Translations under genes and position numbers: made by a program
Part shown: positions 1 to 5,295 of the stretch, in pieces
How the letters are laid out: each line of letters opens with the position of its first letter
Position numbering within the stretch: position 1 is the first letter of the stretch
Source of the DNA: Chloroflexota bacterium
GTDB lineage: Bacteria; Chloroflexota; Anaerolineae; 4572-78
Direction of reading: 5' to 3'
Assembly: GCA_024278015.1 (NCBI GenBank)
Contig: JAJRUC010000243.1
Coordinates: 1-5,334, forward strand
DNA length: 5,334 nt
The notes under the pieces: model-generated
The model's database searches: none
The model's input: only the letters and a program-made list of their open reading frames with translations
What the model was told of the DNA's origin: nothing

Positions 1-1089
1 AGTGGCCGGGGGAGAAATTGTCGTGGGAGTGGGGGCAGCAGTGGGGGCCGGGACGATGGTGGGTTGAGCAACCGCCGGCGTGGCGGTGGGGGCAAGGGTC
101 GGTTGGGGCAGGGGCGTGGCGGTTGGGGTTGGGGTCGGTTGGCCGGCCTCTGCGGTGGCGGGGGGCGGGTTGACGACCACCGTAATTTGGCGGCTGATTT
201 CATCGCCGGCGCGGCCCTTGACCACCAGGGTGTAAACTGTGGTTTGGGTCGGGGCCACTGTTTTGCTGCCCGGCGAAACCACGCCCTCTTCCAGACCATC
301 GTAACGCAAATAGACAGATTCGGCGTTGGTCACAGCCCACATCAGGGTTACACTTTGGCCCGCTTCAATGGCGGCGGCAGTGGCCTGAAACTGTTTCACT
401 TCCGGCGTGGGCAGCGGGGTGGGGGTTAAGGTGGGCGTGGCGGTGGGGGCCGATGTCGGCAGCGGTACGGGCGTGGGCGGCGGCACGGTGGGCGTGGCGG
501 TGGGGGGTATCGGGGCATCGGTGGGCGTGGGGACGGGCGTATCGGGGGGGGCAATGTTGCACGCCTGTGCAAAGGTGGTACCGGGCGGCGCGCCGGCTGA
601 ATTGGCCGTGCCTTCGCCCCACACCCAGCCTTCCACATCGCCATTGCCCGCAAAATGGCCGGCCCCGCCCATACTGGAATATTGCCAGCTATTATCATCG
701 TTCAACTGCCAGTAAGACCAGTACACGCACGGCGTAGTCAGGCATTGGCAAAAACAGTCTTCTTGCGGAAAGGTGCAGCCCTGGCCGTCGATGCGGCAGA
801 TGGTGGCGCCCAGGCTGCTGCCGGCCTCGATGTTCAGGTCAAGGCCTGATTTTTCCAGCACCTCCAGGCCGCTAATCCGGTCTTCCGTAAACTCAATACA
901 CCGGGTAATAACCTGCCCGTCGTGAACGACCACCAGCCCCACCTGATTGGGGCCATCGGCCTGCGCCCCGGGGCCAAGCAGTATCGCCATAACGGCCAGC
1001 CAGACCATAATCGCAATCTGCCGGACGGGCGGCGCGTTTCGATGGTTCTGCGTGTCAAATTCAAGCGCATCATTCATAATCGCGTCCAA
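1..1089 (-). CDS. Secreted DUF4430-like domain protein with Pro/Thr linkers and Ig-like domain (partial, 3' end outside window)
   Basis: The frame is open without a stop from 1089 to the window edge (363 codons), so the C-terminus is missing. Residues 24-44 are a hydrophobic signal segment ending GAQA, with likely cleavage after A44. Residues about 45-160 form a DUF4430-like domain: ISGLEVLEKSGL at 72-83, CRIDG at 98-102, a cysteine cluster at 105-121, YWSYW at 123-127, and the closing GDVEGWVWG at 150-158. Residues about 184-229 are a Pro/Thr linker, 230-307 look like an Ig-like beta domain (GQSVTLMWAV, then TTVYTLVVKG), and a second Pro/Thr linker runs to the edge. The first domain matches the N-terminus of the 621-aa protein encoded just upstream, in whose operon this gene probably lies. 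Role is inferred: an extracellular, stalked partner in cobalamin capture. The TTG start is preferred because a strong SD lies 7 nt before it; the alternative ATG at 1077 is 19 nt from the SD. No specific gene name is recognised. Confidence 0.82.
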   Translation of the reverse strand, partial: MDAIMNDALEFDTQNHRNAPPVRQIAIMVWLAVMAILLGPGAQADGPNQVGLVVVHDGQVITRCIEFTEDRISGLEVLEKSGLDLNIEAGSSLGATICRIDGQGCTFPQEDCFCQCLTTPCVYWSYWQLNDDNSWQYSSMGGAGHFAGNGDVEGWVWGEGTANSAGAPPGTTFAQACNIAPPDTPVPTPTDAPIPPTATPTVPPPTPVPLPTSAPTATPTLTPTPLPTPEVKQFQATAAAIEAGQSVTLMWAVTNAESVYLRYDGLEEGVVSPGSKTVAPTQTTVYTLVVKGRAGDEISRQITVVVNPPPATAEAGQPTPTPTATPLPQPTLAPTATPAVAQPTIVPAPTAAPTPTTISPPAT

Positions 1090-1096
1090 AAATACA

Positions 1097-1103
1097 CTCC
1101 TCC
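1097..1103 (-). promoter_or_regulatory. Ribosome binding site deciding a TTG start
   Basis: The minus strand reads GGAGGAG, a near-perfect Shine-Dalgarno, 7 nt before an in-frame TTG (1089-1087) and 19 nt before the first in-frame ATG (1077-1075). The spacing favours TTG initiation, adding four residues (M-D-A-I) ahead of the ATG. Either start leaves the signal peptide intact. Confidence 0.65.
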
Positions 1104-1131
1104 TTCATCCCCCCGGAGCAGAGAGAGCTTT

Positions 1132-1154
1132 CCCTCTCCCTTTGGGGGAGAGGG
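1132..1154 (-). repeat. Perfect 9-bp hairpin in the intergenic gap (REP-like palindrome)
   Basis: CCCTCTCCC and GGGAGAGGG form a perfect 9-bp stem around a 5-nt loop between the two secreted-protein genes. There is no T-run after it on the minus strand, so it is not a standard intrinsic terminator. CCCTCTCCC-loop-GGGAGAGGG palindromes recur between genes in many GC-rich bacterial genomes, so this is probably a dispersed REP-like unit. It could also stabilise the upstream mRNA or adjust relative expression of the second gene. The repeat nature cannot be proven from one copy. Confidence 0.6.
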
Positions 1155-1171
1155 TCAGGGATAGGAGAAAA

Positions 1172-3037
1172 CTACTTTATCACCACCGGCATATAAACCG
1201 TGTAGGCTTTGTCGCCCAAAATGATCCAGTCGCTGAAGTGGTTGGGCGTGGCGGTGATAGTTTGGGCGGCAATATCAAGCACAGCGGAAGATTCCAGCGC
1301 CCACTGGCTGCCGTCCCAATAATACAGAACCAGCGACGGCTCAAACAGGCCGCCGGCGTCATCGCCGTAAAACAGGGTGATGCTGTAGCTTTGGCCCGGT
1401 TGCAGGGCCACGGGCTGGCTTGGATTGTCGTAATCATAGGCGTTCAATTGATAGAAAACACCCGACGGCTGGAAGGAGCCGAATGACCCCGTTGAACCGG
1501 AACCGCCGGAAGCGGACAGGGCAGTGTAGCGAATAATGACGGGGCGGTCAAAGTCGCCCCCTTCAATGGTGATGGTTACGCCCGGTTGGGGATGAACCAC
1601 GCCGCCTTCAGCGGGCACAACAATGATGCCGTCTTTTACGGCGGGCAGGGCATGGTAGGCGAAGGGTTTGCCCAGCAGGGCCGGGACGGCCTGGACGGTA
1701 GCCAGTAAATTGGGGCCGGCGACGGCCATACTGTAGGGGAAACTGCCGTCGGAGCTTTGCATACCCAACATATAATCGAAGGGGGTTTGGCCGTTCTTCG
1801 TCCAGCGCGGGCCGGCGGGGTCCTCGCCCACGGCCAGCAGGGCCTGCACCACATAGGCTGTGGAATCGACGTCGCTGTCTGCGCCGTAAATTATATTCGA
1901 GTAGAAGCCGCCGTCGCTGTTTTGGGCAGCTTTCAAAAAGTTCAGCCCGTTTTGGATAACGGGCGAAGCCGGATGCCAGCCGCCGGCCGCAAAGGCTTGC
2001 AGGGCCAGAGCCGTGGTGTTGGTATCGGCATCGGGCACGCCGGGCGACCAGGCCCAGCCGCCGGAGGTGGCGACGTTGGTTGCCAGCAGTTGCAGCGCTT
2101 TGGGCGGCGCGGGCGTGGTGTTGGTGTACAGGGCGCGCCAGGCCAAAATGGCCCGGGCCTGGTCGATGTTATTGGGGCCGAAAGAGCCGGTAGCCGGGCT
2201 GTATGCCCGCGTCATGCTGATAACCAGATTCAGGCCGGCAAAGTGGGTGGGGTCCTGTTCCATGCTCAACGAAGCCAGCGCCAGATTGGCGGCGGCGGCG
2301 ATGCTGCCGCCCGCGTATTTGGCGGCATTGCTCGGAAAGCCGTCGCCGGGCACATCATCTGCGGCCCAGTAGTCAAACAGGCCGGAACCGGGCATGGCCG
2401 TCCCCTGCCAGCCGAGGGTATTGTAGCCGTTGGCCCCGATAGCCAGCATCGCTTCGGCGGTTACGCCCGGCGCGCCGAAGCCGCCATCGGCCTGTTGCCG
2501 GGTTTTCAGCCAGTTCAACGCTTTGACGGCGGCGGTGATGGGCGGGGCCGGGCTGATGGGCGCATCGCCCCAGGCGCCCCACTGCCAGCCCTCTACCGCG
2601 CCGTTGTTGACCACCGAATCGGGCGCGCCAACCCAGTAACTTTGCCAGGCCGCGCCATCCCAATACATGTAGCCCCAGTAATAGCCGTCATTGGCAGGAT
2701 TGCCGTCATCCACAGTTTCAAAACAGTTATCGGCGGGCCGGCCCACCCCGTTTATGGCGCAAACGGCAATGCCCCAGCCCAAATCGCTGGTGATAACGTC
2801 CAGGCCGGTCAGTTGCAGCGCGGCCAGACCGGATATGGGGGCGGTAAAGGTAACGCGGCGCGCGATGGTATCGCCGGGGCTGAACTTCACCACCACGTCG
2901 GCGCTGTCCGGGCCGGCGGCGTTGGTAAGTTGCGGCCCCACAAACAGGTCCAGGGCTACCAACAGCACGGCAACGCCCAGCGCCACCGGACGAAAGGCGG
3001 ATAGTATCTTTGAACAATTTAATCGATGAAAAATCAT
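1172..3037 (-). CDS. Secreted DUF4430-like/alpha-toroid protein, candidate intrinsic-factor-like cobalamin binder
   Basis: This is a 621-aa protein. Residues 1-41 are a signal peptide (basic start, hydrophobic 17-34, cleavage near TNAA). Residues about 45-157 are a DUF4430-like domain: ISGLAALQLTGLDV (68-81), CAING (93-97), YYWGYMYWDG (119-128), GAVEGWQWG (146-154). Residues about 166-460 are an alpha/alpha toroid of the prenyltransferase/terpenoid-cyclase superfamily with repeats ending QQADGGFG (181-188), QNSDGGFY (372-379) and QSSDGSF (427-433), and a DVDSTA motif at 389-394. Residues about 470-608 are a beta-rich domain ending HFSDWIIL, then the C-terminus YTVYMPVVIK. Homology-based pipelines would call it a prenyltransferase or squalene-oxidase repeat protein, but it is secreted, single-toroid and lacks a full DxDD motif. 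Intrinsic factor and transcobalamin combine a toroid with a DUF4430 domain, and a B12 riboswitch precedes this gene, so cobalamin binding is the best inference. The frame stays open upstream to 3316, but that part runs through the riboswitch and terminator; ATG 3037 starts directly before the signal peptide and has an SD. Confidence 0.88.
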   Translation of the reverse strand: MIFHRLNCSKILSAFRPVALGVAVLLVALDLFVGPQLTNAAGPDSADVVVKFSPGDTIARRVTFTAPISGLAALQLTGLDVITSDLGWGIAVCAINGVGRPADNCFETVDDGNPANDGYYWGYMYWDGAAWQSYWVGAPDSVVNNGAVEGWQWGAWGDAPISPAPPITAAVKALNWLKTRQQADGGFGAPGVTAEAMLAIGANGYNTLGWQGTAMPGSGLFDYWAADDVPGDGFPSNAAKYAGGSIAAAANLALASLSMEQDPTHFAGLNLVISMTRAYSPATGSFGPNNIDQARAILAWRALYTNTTPAPPKALQLLATNVATSGGWAWSPGVPDADTNTTALALQAFAAGGWHPASPVIQNGLNFLKAAQNSDGGFYSNIIYGADSDVDSTAYVVQALLAVGEDPAGPRWTKNGQTPFDYMLGMQSSDGSFPYSMAVAGPNLLATVQAVPALLGKPFAYHALPAVKDGIIVVPAEGGVVHPQPGVTITIEGGDFDRPVIIRYTALSASGGSGSTGSFGSFQPSGVFYQLNAYDYDNPSQPVALQPGQSYSITLFYGDDAGGLFEPSLVLYYWDGSQWALESSAVLDIAAQTITATPNHFSDWIILGDKAYTVYMPVVIK

Positions 3038-3048
3038 GATTTTGTGAA

Positions 3049-3056
3049 CCTCATCT
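3049..3056 (-). promoter_or_regulatory. Ribosome binding site of the toroid gene
   Basis: The minus strand reads AGATGAGG, with the GAGG core 11 nt before the ATG at 3037. The spacing is somewhat long, but this is the only SD-like element near the signal-peptide start and it lies downstream of the riboswitch terminator, which supports the shorter 621-aa reading. Confidence 0.55.
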
Positions 3057-3200
3057 TTAACAGTTACGTTTTTGGGGAGGGTATCTCTCGGCCGGCGCAA
3101 AACGCGCCTCATTACTGATGCTTTATGCCTGTCCGGCGGCGAGCGAGAGACCACGCCGGCTTCCGGCAGGGGGAATGGACAACATACCCAAATTAATTTC
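3057..3200 (-). other. GC-rich, foldable distal leader between riboswitch terminator and start codon
   Basis: About 145 nt of untranslated leader. Visible local pairings on the minus strand: GCCGG-AAG-CCGGC (about 3155-3167), GGCGC-GTTTT-GCGCC (about 3094-3108), and a longer-range helix of 7 bp, TCTCTCG (3150-3144) with CGAGAGA (3090-3084), extendable by GG/CC across a 2-nt bulge. I recognise no known RNA family. No coding signal is seen apart from the uninterrupted but implausible upstream extension of the toroid frame. Confidence 0.4.
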
Positions 3201-3233
3201 AACAAAAACACCTTCTTGCGGAACAAGAAGGTG
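3201..3233 (-). terminator. Intrinsic terminator of the cobalamin riboswitch
   Basis: CACCTTCTTG-TTCCG-CAAGAAGGTG forms a perfect 10-bp hairpin (3233-3209) followed on the minus strand by TTTTTGTT (3208-3201). It sits after the cobalamin aptamer and before the toroid gene, so it is the expected OFF state of transcription attenuation. As no other terminator is visible after the kinase gene, it may also end read-through from the two-component operon. Confidence 0.88.
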
Positions 3234-3261
3234 CGGCATAAAAAGGACTGCACCACACCTT
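3228..3261 (-). promoter_or_regulatory. Antiterminator helix competing with the terminator
   Basis: AAGGTGTGG (3261-3253) can pair with CCGCACCTT (3236-3228) over 9 bp with one G-U pair. The second strand overlaps the 5' arm of the terminator hairpin (3233-3224), so the two structures exclude each other. This is the layout of a transcription-attenuating riboswitch: ligand-free RNA would keep the antiterminator, and B12 binding would favour the terminator. How the aptamer controls the switch is not resolved here. Confidence 0.6.
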
Positions 3262-3273
3262 TTACCTCGAAAG

Positions 3274-3404
3274 CTGGTAGTGCCAGGTTCAGGCGGGCGT
3301 CTTGACTCCCCGGCAAAATACCGGGTTACAATTGCGGGACAGCGCCGGACTCTCACCGGCTTCGCCATTACTATCCGTACCATCCGGGGCACGGATACCT
3401 GAAC
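3274..3404 (-). promoter_or_regulatory. Cobalamin riboswitch aptamer (with P13-like hairpin)
   Basis: The minus strand carries the cobalamin-riboswitch core: AAGCCGGTGAGAGTCCGG followed by GCTGTCCCGCAATTGTAA (about 3362-3326), the B12 box, then a CCCGG/CCGGG hairpin and GGAGTCAAGACGCCCGCC, matching the conserved AGTCAGG..CCTGCC segment. P1 closes as GTTCAGG (3404-3398) with CCTGAAC (3293-3287), 7 bp plus a possible G-U. A 5' stem TATCCGT/ACGGATA (3396-3376 region) fits the upstream aptamer helices. Directly after P1, CTGG-CACTA-CCAG (3286-3274) is in the place of the P13 hairpin, whose loop normally kisses L5. The RNA senses adenosyl- or methyl/aqua-cobalamin; which one is not decidable by eye. 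It controls the secreted toroid protein and probably the following gene. Confidence 0.92.
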
Positions 3405-3433
3405 GCGCATTGGGACTGTAGATTATTGAAGGC

Positions 3434-3462
3434 AGTATAAATTCAAACGGGGAGGTTGTCAA
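3434..3462 (-). promoter_or_regulatory. Strong sigma70-type promoter for the riboswitch operon
   Basis: TTGACA (3462-3457), a 17-nt spacer and TATACT (3439-3434) match the housekeeping consensus almost perfectly. Transcription would start near 3427, about 23 nt before the riboswitch P1 helix, giving a leader of about 390 nt. The -35 box lies inside the last codons (F-D-N) of the histidine kinase gene and the spacer covers its TGA stop, so the kinase C-terminus and the promoter share sequence. Confidence 0.85.
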
Positions 3463-4546
3463 ATTGAGCGGGATTTGAATTTTTAATTGCCGGTGCAACC
3501 GCCGGCAGGGTGAAAGAGAATGTGGAGCCGCGCCCCAACTCGCTCTCAACGCCAACGCTGCCGCCGTGCGCTTCCACAATATGCTTGGCGATAGCCAGCC
3601 CCAGGCCGGTGCTGCTGCCGGCGCGATGGTCGGCGTCGTTGTCATGGCGGGCGCGGGCATCATCGCCTTTGAAGAATCGTTCAAAAATACGATGCTGGGC
3701 GGCGGAATCAATGCCGATACCGCTGTCGCTGACCGAAACCCGCACCATGTCATCTGCCGCCTGATACATTGCCGTGACAATGACCTGGCCTTCATCGGTA
3801 AATTTAATGGCGTTGTGCAGCAGGTTAGCCAACACCCGGCGCGCCATCTTTTTATCGGCCAGCACGCGCAGGCCGGCGGGAATATCCATCTTCAAGGCGA
3901 TATTTTTGCGGCGGGCCATATCTTCCAGGCGATGCACCTCTTTTTTAACCTGCTTTTTCAGCGACAGGTCAACCAGCATCACGGGCATGCGCCCGCTTTC
4001 TATCATGCTCAAATCCATCAATTCCTGATTAACCTGCTCCAGAGCGTCAACTTCATCGATGATTTTCTGGGTCAGGGCGCGCGCCAGTTTGCCCTTTTTC
4101 AGGGCGCCGTTAAGCAACGTTTCGGCCACCAGGCGAATACCGGCGATGGGGGTTCGTAAATCGTGGGAGATATTGGCTACCAAATCCCGGCGCGCGCGGC
4201 CCAGGCGTTGCAGTTCACTGACATCGCTGAATATCAGCACGCAGCCCAACGGTTCGCCCTGCTCTGCCACCGGAACCGCCCGCACCCGAAACACCCGGCC
4301 GTCGTCTTCAAACTGGTGGGTCAGCATCAGATTATTTTGCAACACCTGGCCGACAAAATCTGATAGCTGATGATCCTTGAGCCAGCCCATCACAGTGGGG
4401 CGGGCCGGCAATTTGCCGAAGGTTTTTTGCGCAGCCCGATTGTACCTGAGAATACGCTGGTTTGGGTCCAGGTGGACAATCGGATTGGCATCCAGCGCAA
4501 ACTGGGCCAGCCAGAATGTGTCCGTCTCCGTCGAAGTCCGTTGCAT
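3443..4546 (-). CDS. Soluble PAS-domain sensor histidine kinase (PhoR-like core)
   Basis: This is a 367-aa kinase. Residues about 12-108 are a PAS domain (ANPIVHLDPNQRILRYN through GCVLIFSDVSE). HisKA follows at about 117-183 with the H-box SHDLRTP (phospho-acceptor H128). The HATPase domain spans about 225-348 with the N-box NLLHNAIKFT (N241, N245), G1 box DSGIGID (274-280), F-box FERFFKGD (288-295) and G2 box GSSTGLGLAIAK (310-321). No hydrophobic membrane segment or signal peptide is present, so it should sense a cytoplasmic cue, perhaps through the PAS pocket; classical PhoR has an N-terminal membrane anchor. It autophosphorylates on H128 and should pass phosphate to the regulator encoded just upstream: ATG 4546 overlaps the regulator stop (TAATG), with GAGGAGG 7 nt before the start, indicating translational coupling. 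The signal is unknown. A tail of about 17 residues after the catalytic domain is encoded by DNA that doubles as promoter. Confidence 0.95.
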   Translation of the reverse strand: MQRTSTETDTFWLAQFALDANPIVHLDPNQRILRYNRAAQKTFGKLPARPTVMGWLKDHQLSDFVGQVLQNNLMLTHQFEDDGRVFRVRAVPVAEQGEPLGCVLIFSDVSELQRLGRARRDLVANISHDLRTPIAGIRLVAETLLNGALKKGKLARALTQKIIDEVDALEQVNQELMDLSMIESGRMPVMLVDLSLKKQVKKEVHRLEDMARRKNIALKMDIPAGLRVLADKKMARRVLANLLHNAIKFTDEGQVIVTAMYQAADDMVRVSVSDSGIGIDSAAQHRIFERFFKGDDARARHDNDADHRAGSSTGLGLAIAKHIVEAHGGSVGVESELGRGSTFSFTLPAVAPAIKNSNPAQFDNLPV

Positions 4547-5232
4547 TACGACGCCTCCTCAAATCGATAGCCGATGCCCCGAATGGTTTGAATAAACCGG
4601 GGGGTGGCGGGGGTGGTTTCTATTTTTTCCCTGAGCCAGCGGATGTGAACATCGACGGTGCGCGTGCCGCCCACATAATCGTAGCCCCACACTTTGGTCA
4701 GCAGCAAATCTCTGGATAACACTGCGCCGGCGTTACGCATTAACATCACCAGCAGGTCGAATTCCTTGTGGCTTAAAGAGAGCGCGCGGCCGTTTTTCTG
4801 CACCCGACGGCCAATGATGTCCACCCGCAAACCGGCCGCTTCCAGATGGTTGACGGGGTAGGGGCGCTCTCTTTGCTGCCTGCGCAACGCGGCCCGTATC
4901 CGGGCCAGAAATTCGCCCAGGCTGAATGGTTTGGTGATGTAGTCGTCGGCGCCGGCATCCAGACCGATGATTTTATCCATTTCGCCGGAGCGGGCCGTCA
5001 ACAAAATGATGGGGGCGGTGGTCTCTTTGCGCAAAATTCGGCACACCGAAAGCCCGTCCAGACCGGGCAGCATCACGTCCAGCACAATCAAATCCGGGGC
5101 GTGTTCGCGGGCCGTTTCCAGAGCCAGACTGCCGTCGGCGGTCGTGAAGACGGTATGGCCTTCGTTTTCCAGATTATAGGCAATGGTTTCCTGCAAGGTC
5201 AGGTCGTCTTCCACAACCATAATTTTCGACAT
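4546..5232 (-). CDS. OmpR/PhoB-family response regulator
   Basis: This is a 228-aa DNA-binding response regulator, the usual family length. The receiver domain occupies about 1-120: acidic pocket E8-D9-D10, phospho-acceptor D52 (VLDVMLPGLDG), T79 and K101 (KPF). The winged-helix DNA-binding domain occupies about 128-225: LSLSHKEFDLL, the recognition-helix segment GGTRTVDVHIRWLREKI, and the wing IRGIGYRF. The start is ATG 5232 because GAAGGG lies 6 nt before it and MSKIMVVEDD is the canonical receiver N-terminus; the frame stays open upstream to a TTG at 5268, which has no comparable SD. It is co-transcribed with the kinase downstream. Its targets are unknown; the small dyads upstream of its own gene may be autoregulatory sites, but this is not shown. 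The closest well-known relatives by pattern are PhoB/PhoP types, but I would not assign phosphate control. Confidence 0.95.
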   Translation of the reverse strand: MSKIMVVEDDLTLQETIAYNLENEGHTVFTTADGSLALETAREHAPDLIVLDVMLPGLDGLSVCRILRKETTAPIILLTARSGEMDKIIGLDAGADDYITKPFSLGEFLARIRAALRRQQRERPYPVNHLEAAGLRVDIIGRRVQKNGRALSLSHKEFDLLVMLMRNAGAVLSRDLLLTKVWGYDYVGGTRTVDVHIRWLREKIETTPATPRFIQTIRGIGYRFEEAS

Positions 5233-5254
5233 TTGATTCCCTTCAAACAGAGGC

Positions 5255-5266
5255 GTCCAATTGGAC
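5255..5266. promoter_or_regulatory. Perfect 12-bp palindrome upstream of the response regulator
   Basis: GTCCAATTGGAC reads identically on both strands. It ends 22 bp before the regulator start codon and would overlap the transcription start if the candidate promoter at 5267-5295 is used, a typical repressor position. No known binding-site family is recognised. Confidence 0.4.
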
Positions 5267-5295
5267 AAATTATCGTATTTGGGTTAAACTGGCAA
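5267..5295 (-). promoter_or_regulatory. Weak candidate promoter of the two-component operon
   Basis: TTGCCA (5295-5290) matches the -35 consensus at 5 of 6 bases. With a 17-nt spacer the -10 would be TAATTT (5272-5267), a poor match; with 15 nt it would be GATAAT (5274-5269), a good match at short spacing. The match is clearly weaker than that of the riboswitch promoter, so activator dependence or a promoter further upstream is possible. Confidence 0.3.

Noticed and set aside
834..1073. Minus-strand 79-codon frame with Arg/Trp-rich translation
   Set aside because: It overlaps the signal peptide and first domain of the secreted DUF4430-like gene in another frame and has no SD or recognisable features.
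1132..1154. Intergenic hairpin as an intrinsic terminator
   Set aside because: No T-run follows on the minus strand (AAAGC follows), nor on the plus strand (TCAGGG follows).
1664..2540. Toroid as an active terpenoid cyclase or prenyltransferase
   Set aside because: Secreted, single toroid, incomplete DxDD motif, fused to a DUF4430-like domain and placed behind a B12 riboswitch.
1757..3004. Long plus-strand open frame (415 codons) opposite the toroid gene
   Set aside because: It is the complement of a GC-rich gene with signal peptide and clear domain repeats; its translation shows no recognisable fold and is low-complexity G/A/V/R-rich.
3076..3094. CCGAGAGATACCCTC on the minus strand, resembling the TPP riboswitch CTGAGA..TACCC segment
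   Set aside because: The other conserved TPP parts (a GGGGTGC-type start and the GAACCTGATC segment) are absent around it.
3038..3316. Upstream 93-codon extension of the toroid frame
   Set aside because: It would run through the riboswitch P1 strand, antiterminator and terminator and would bury the signal peptide inside the protein; ATG 3037 with an SD fits better.
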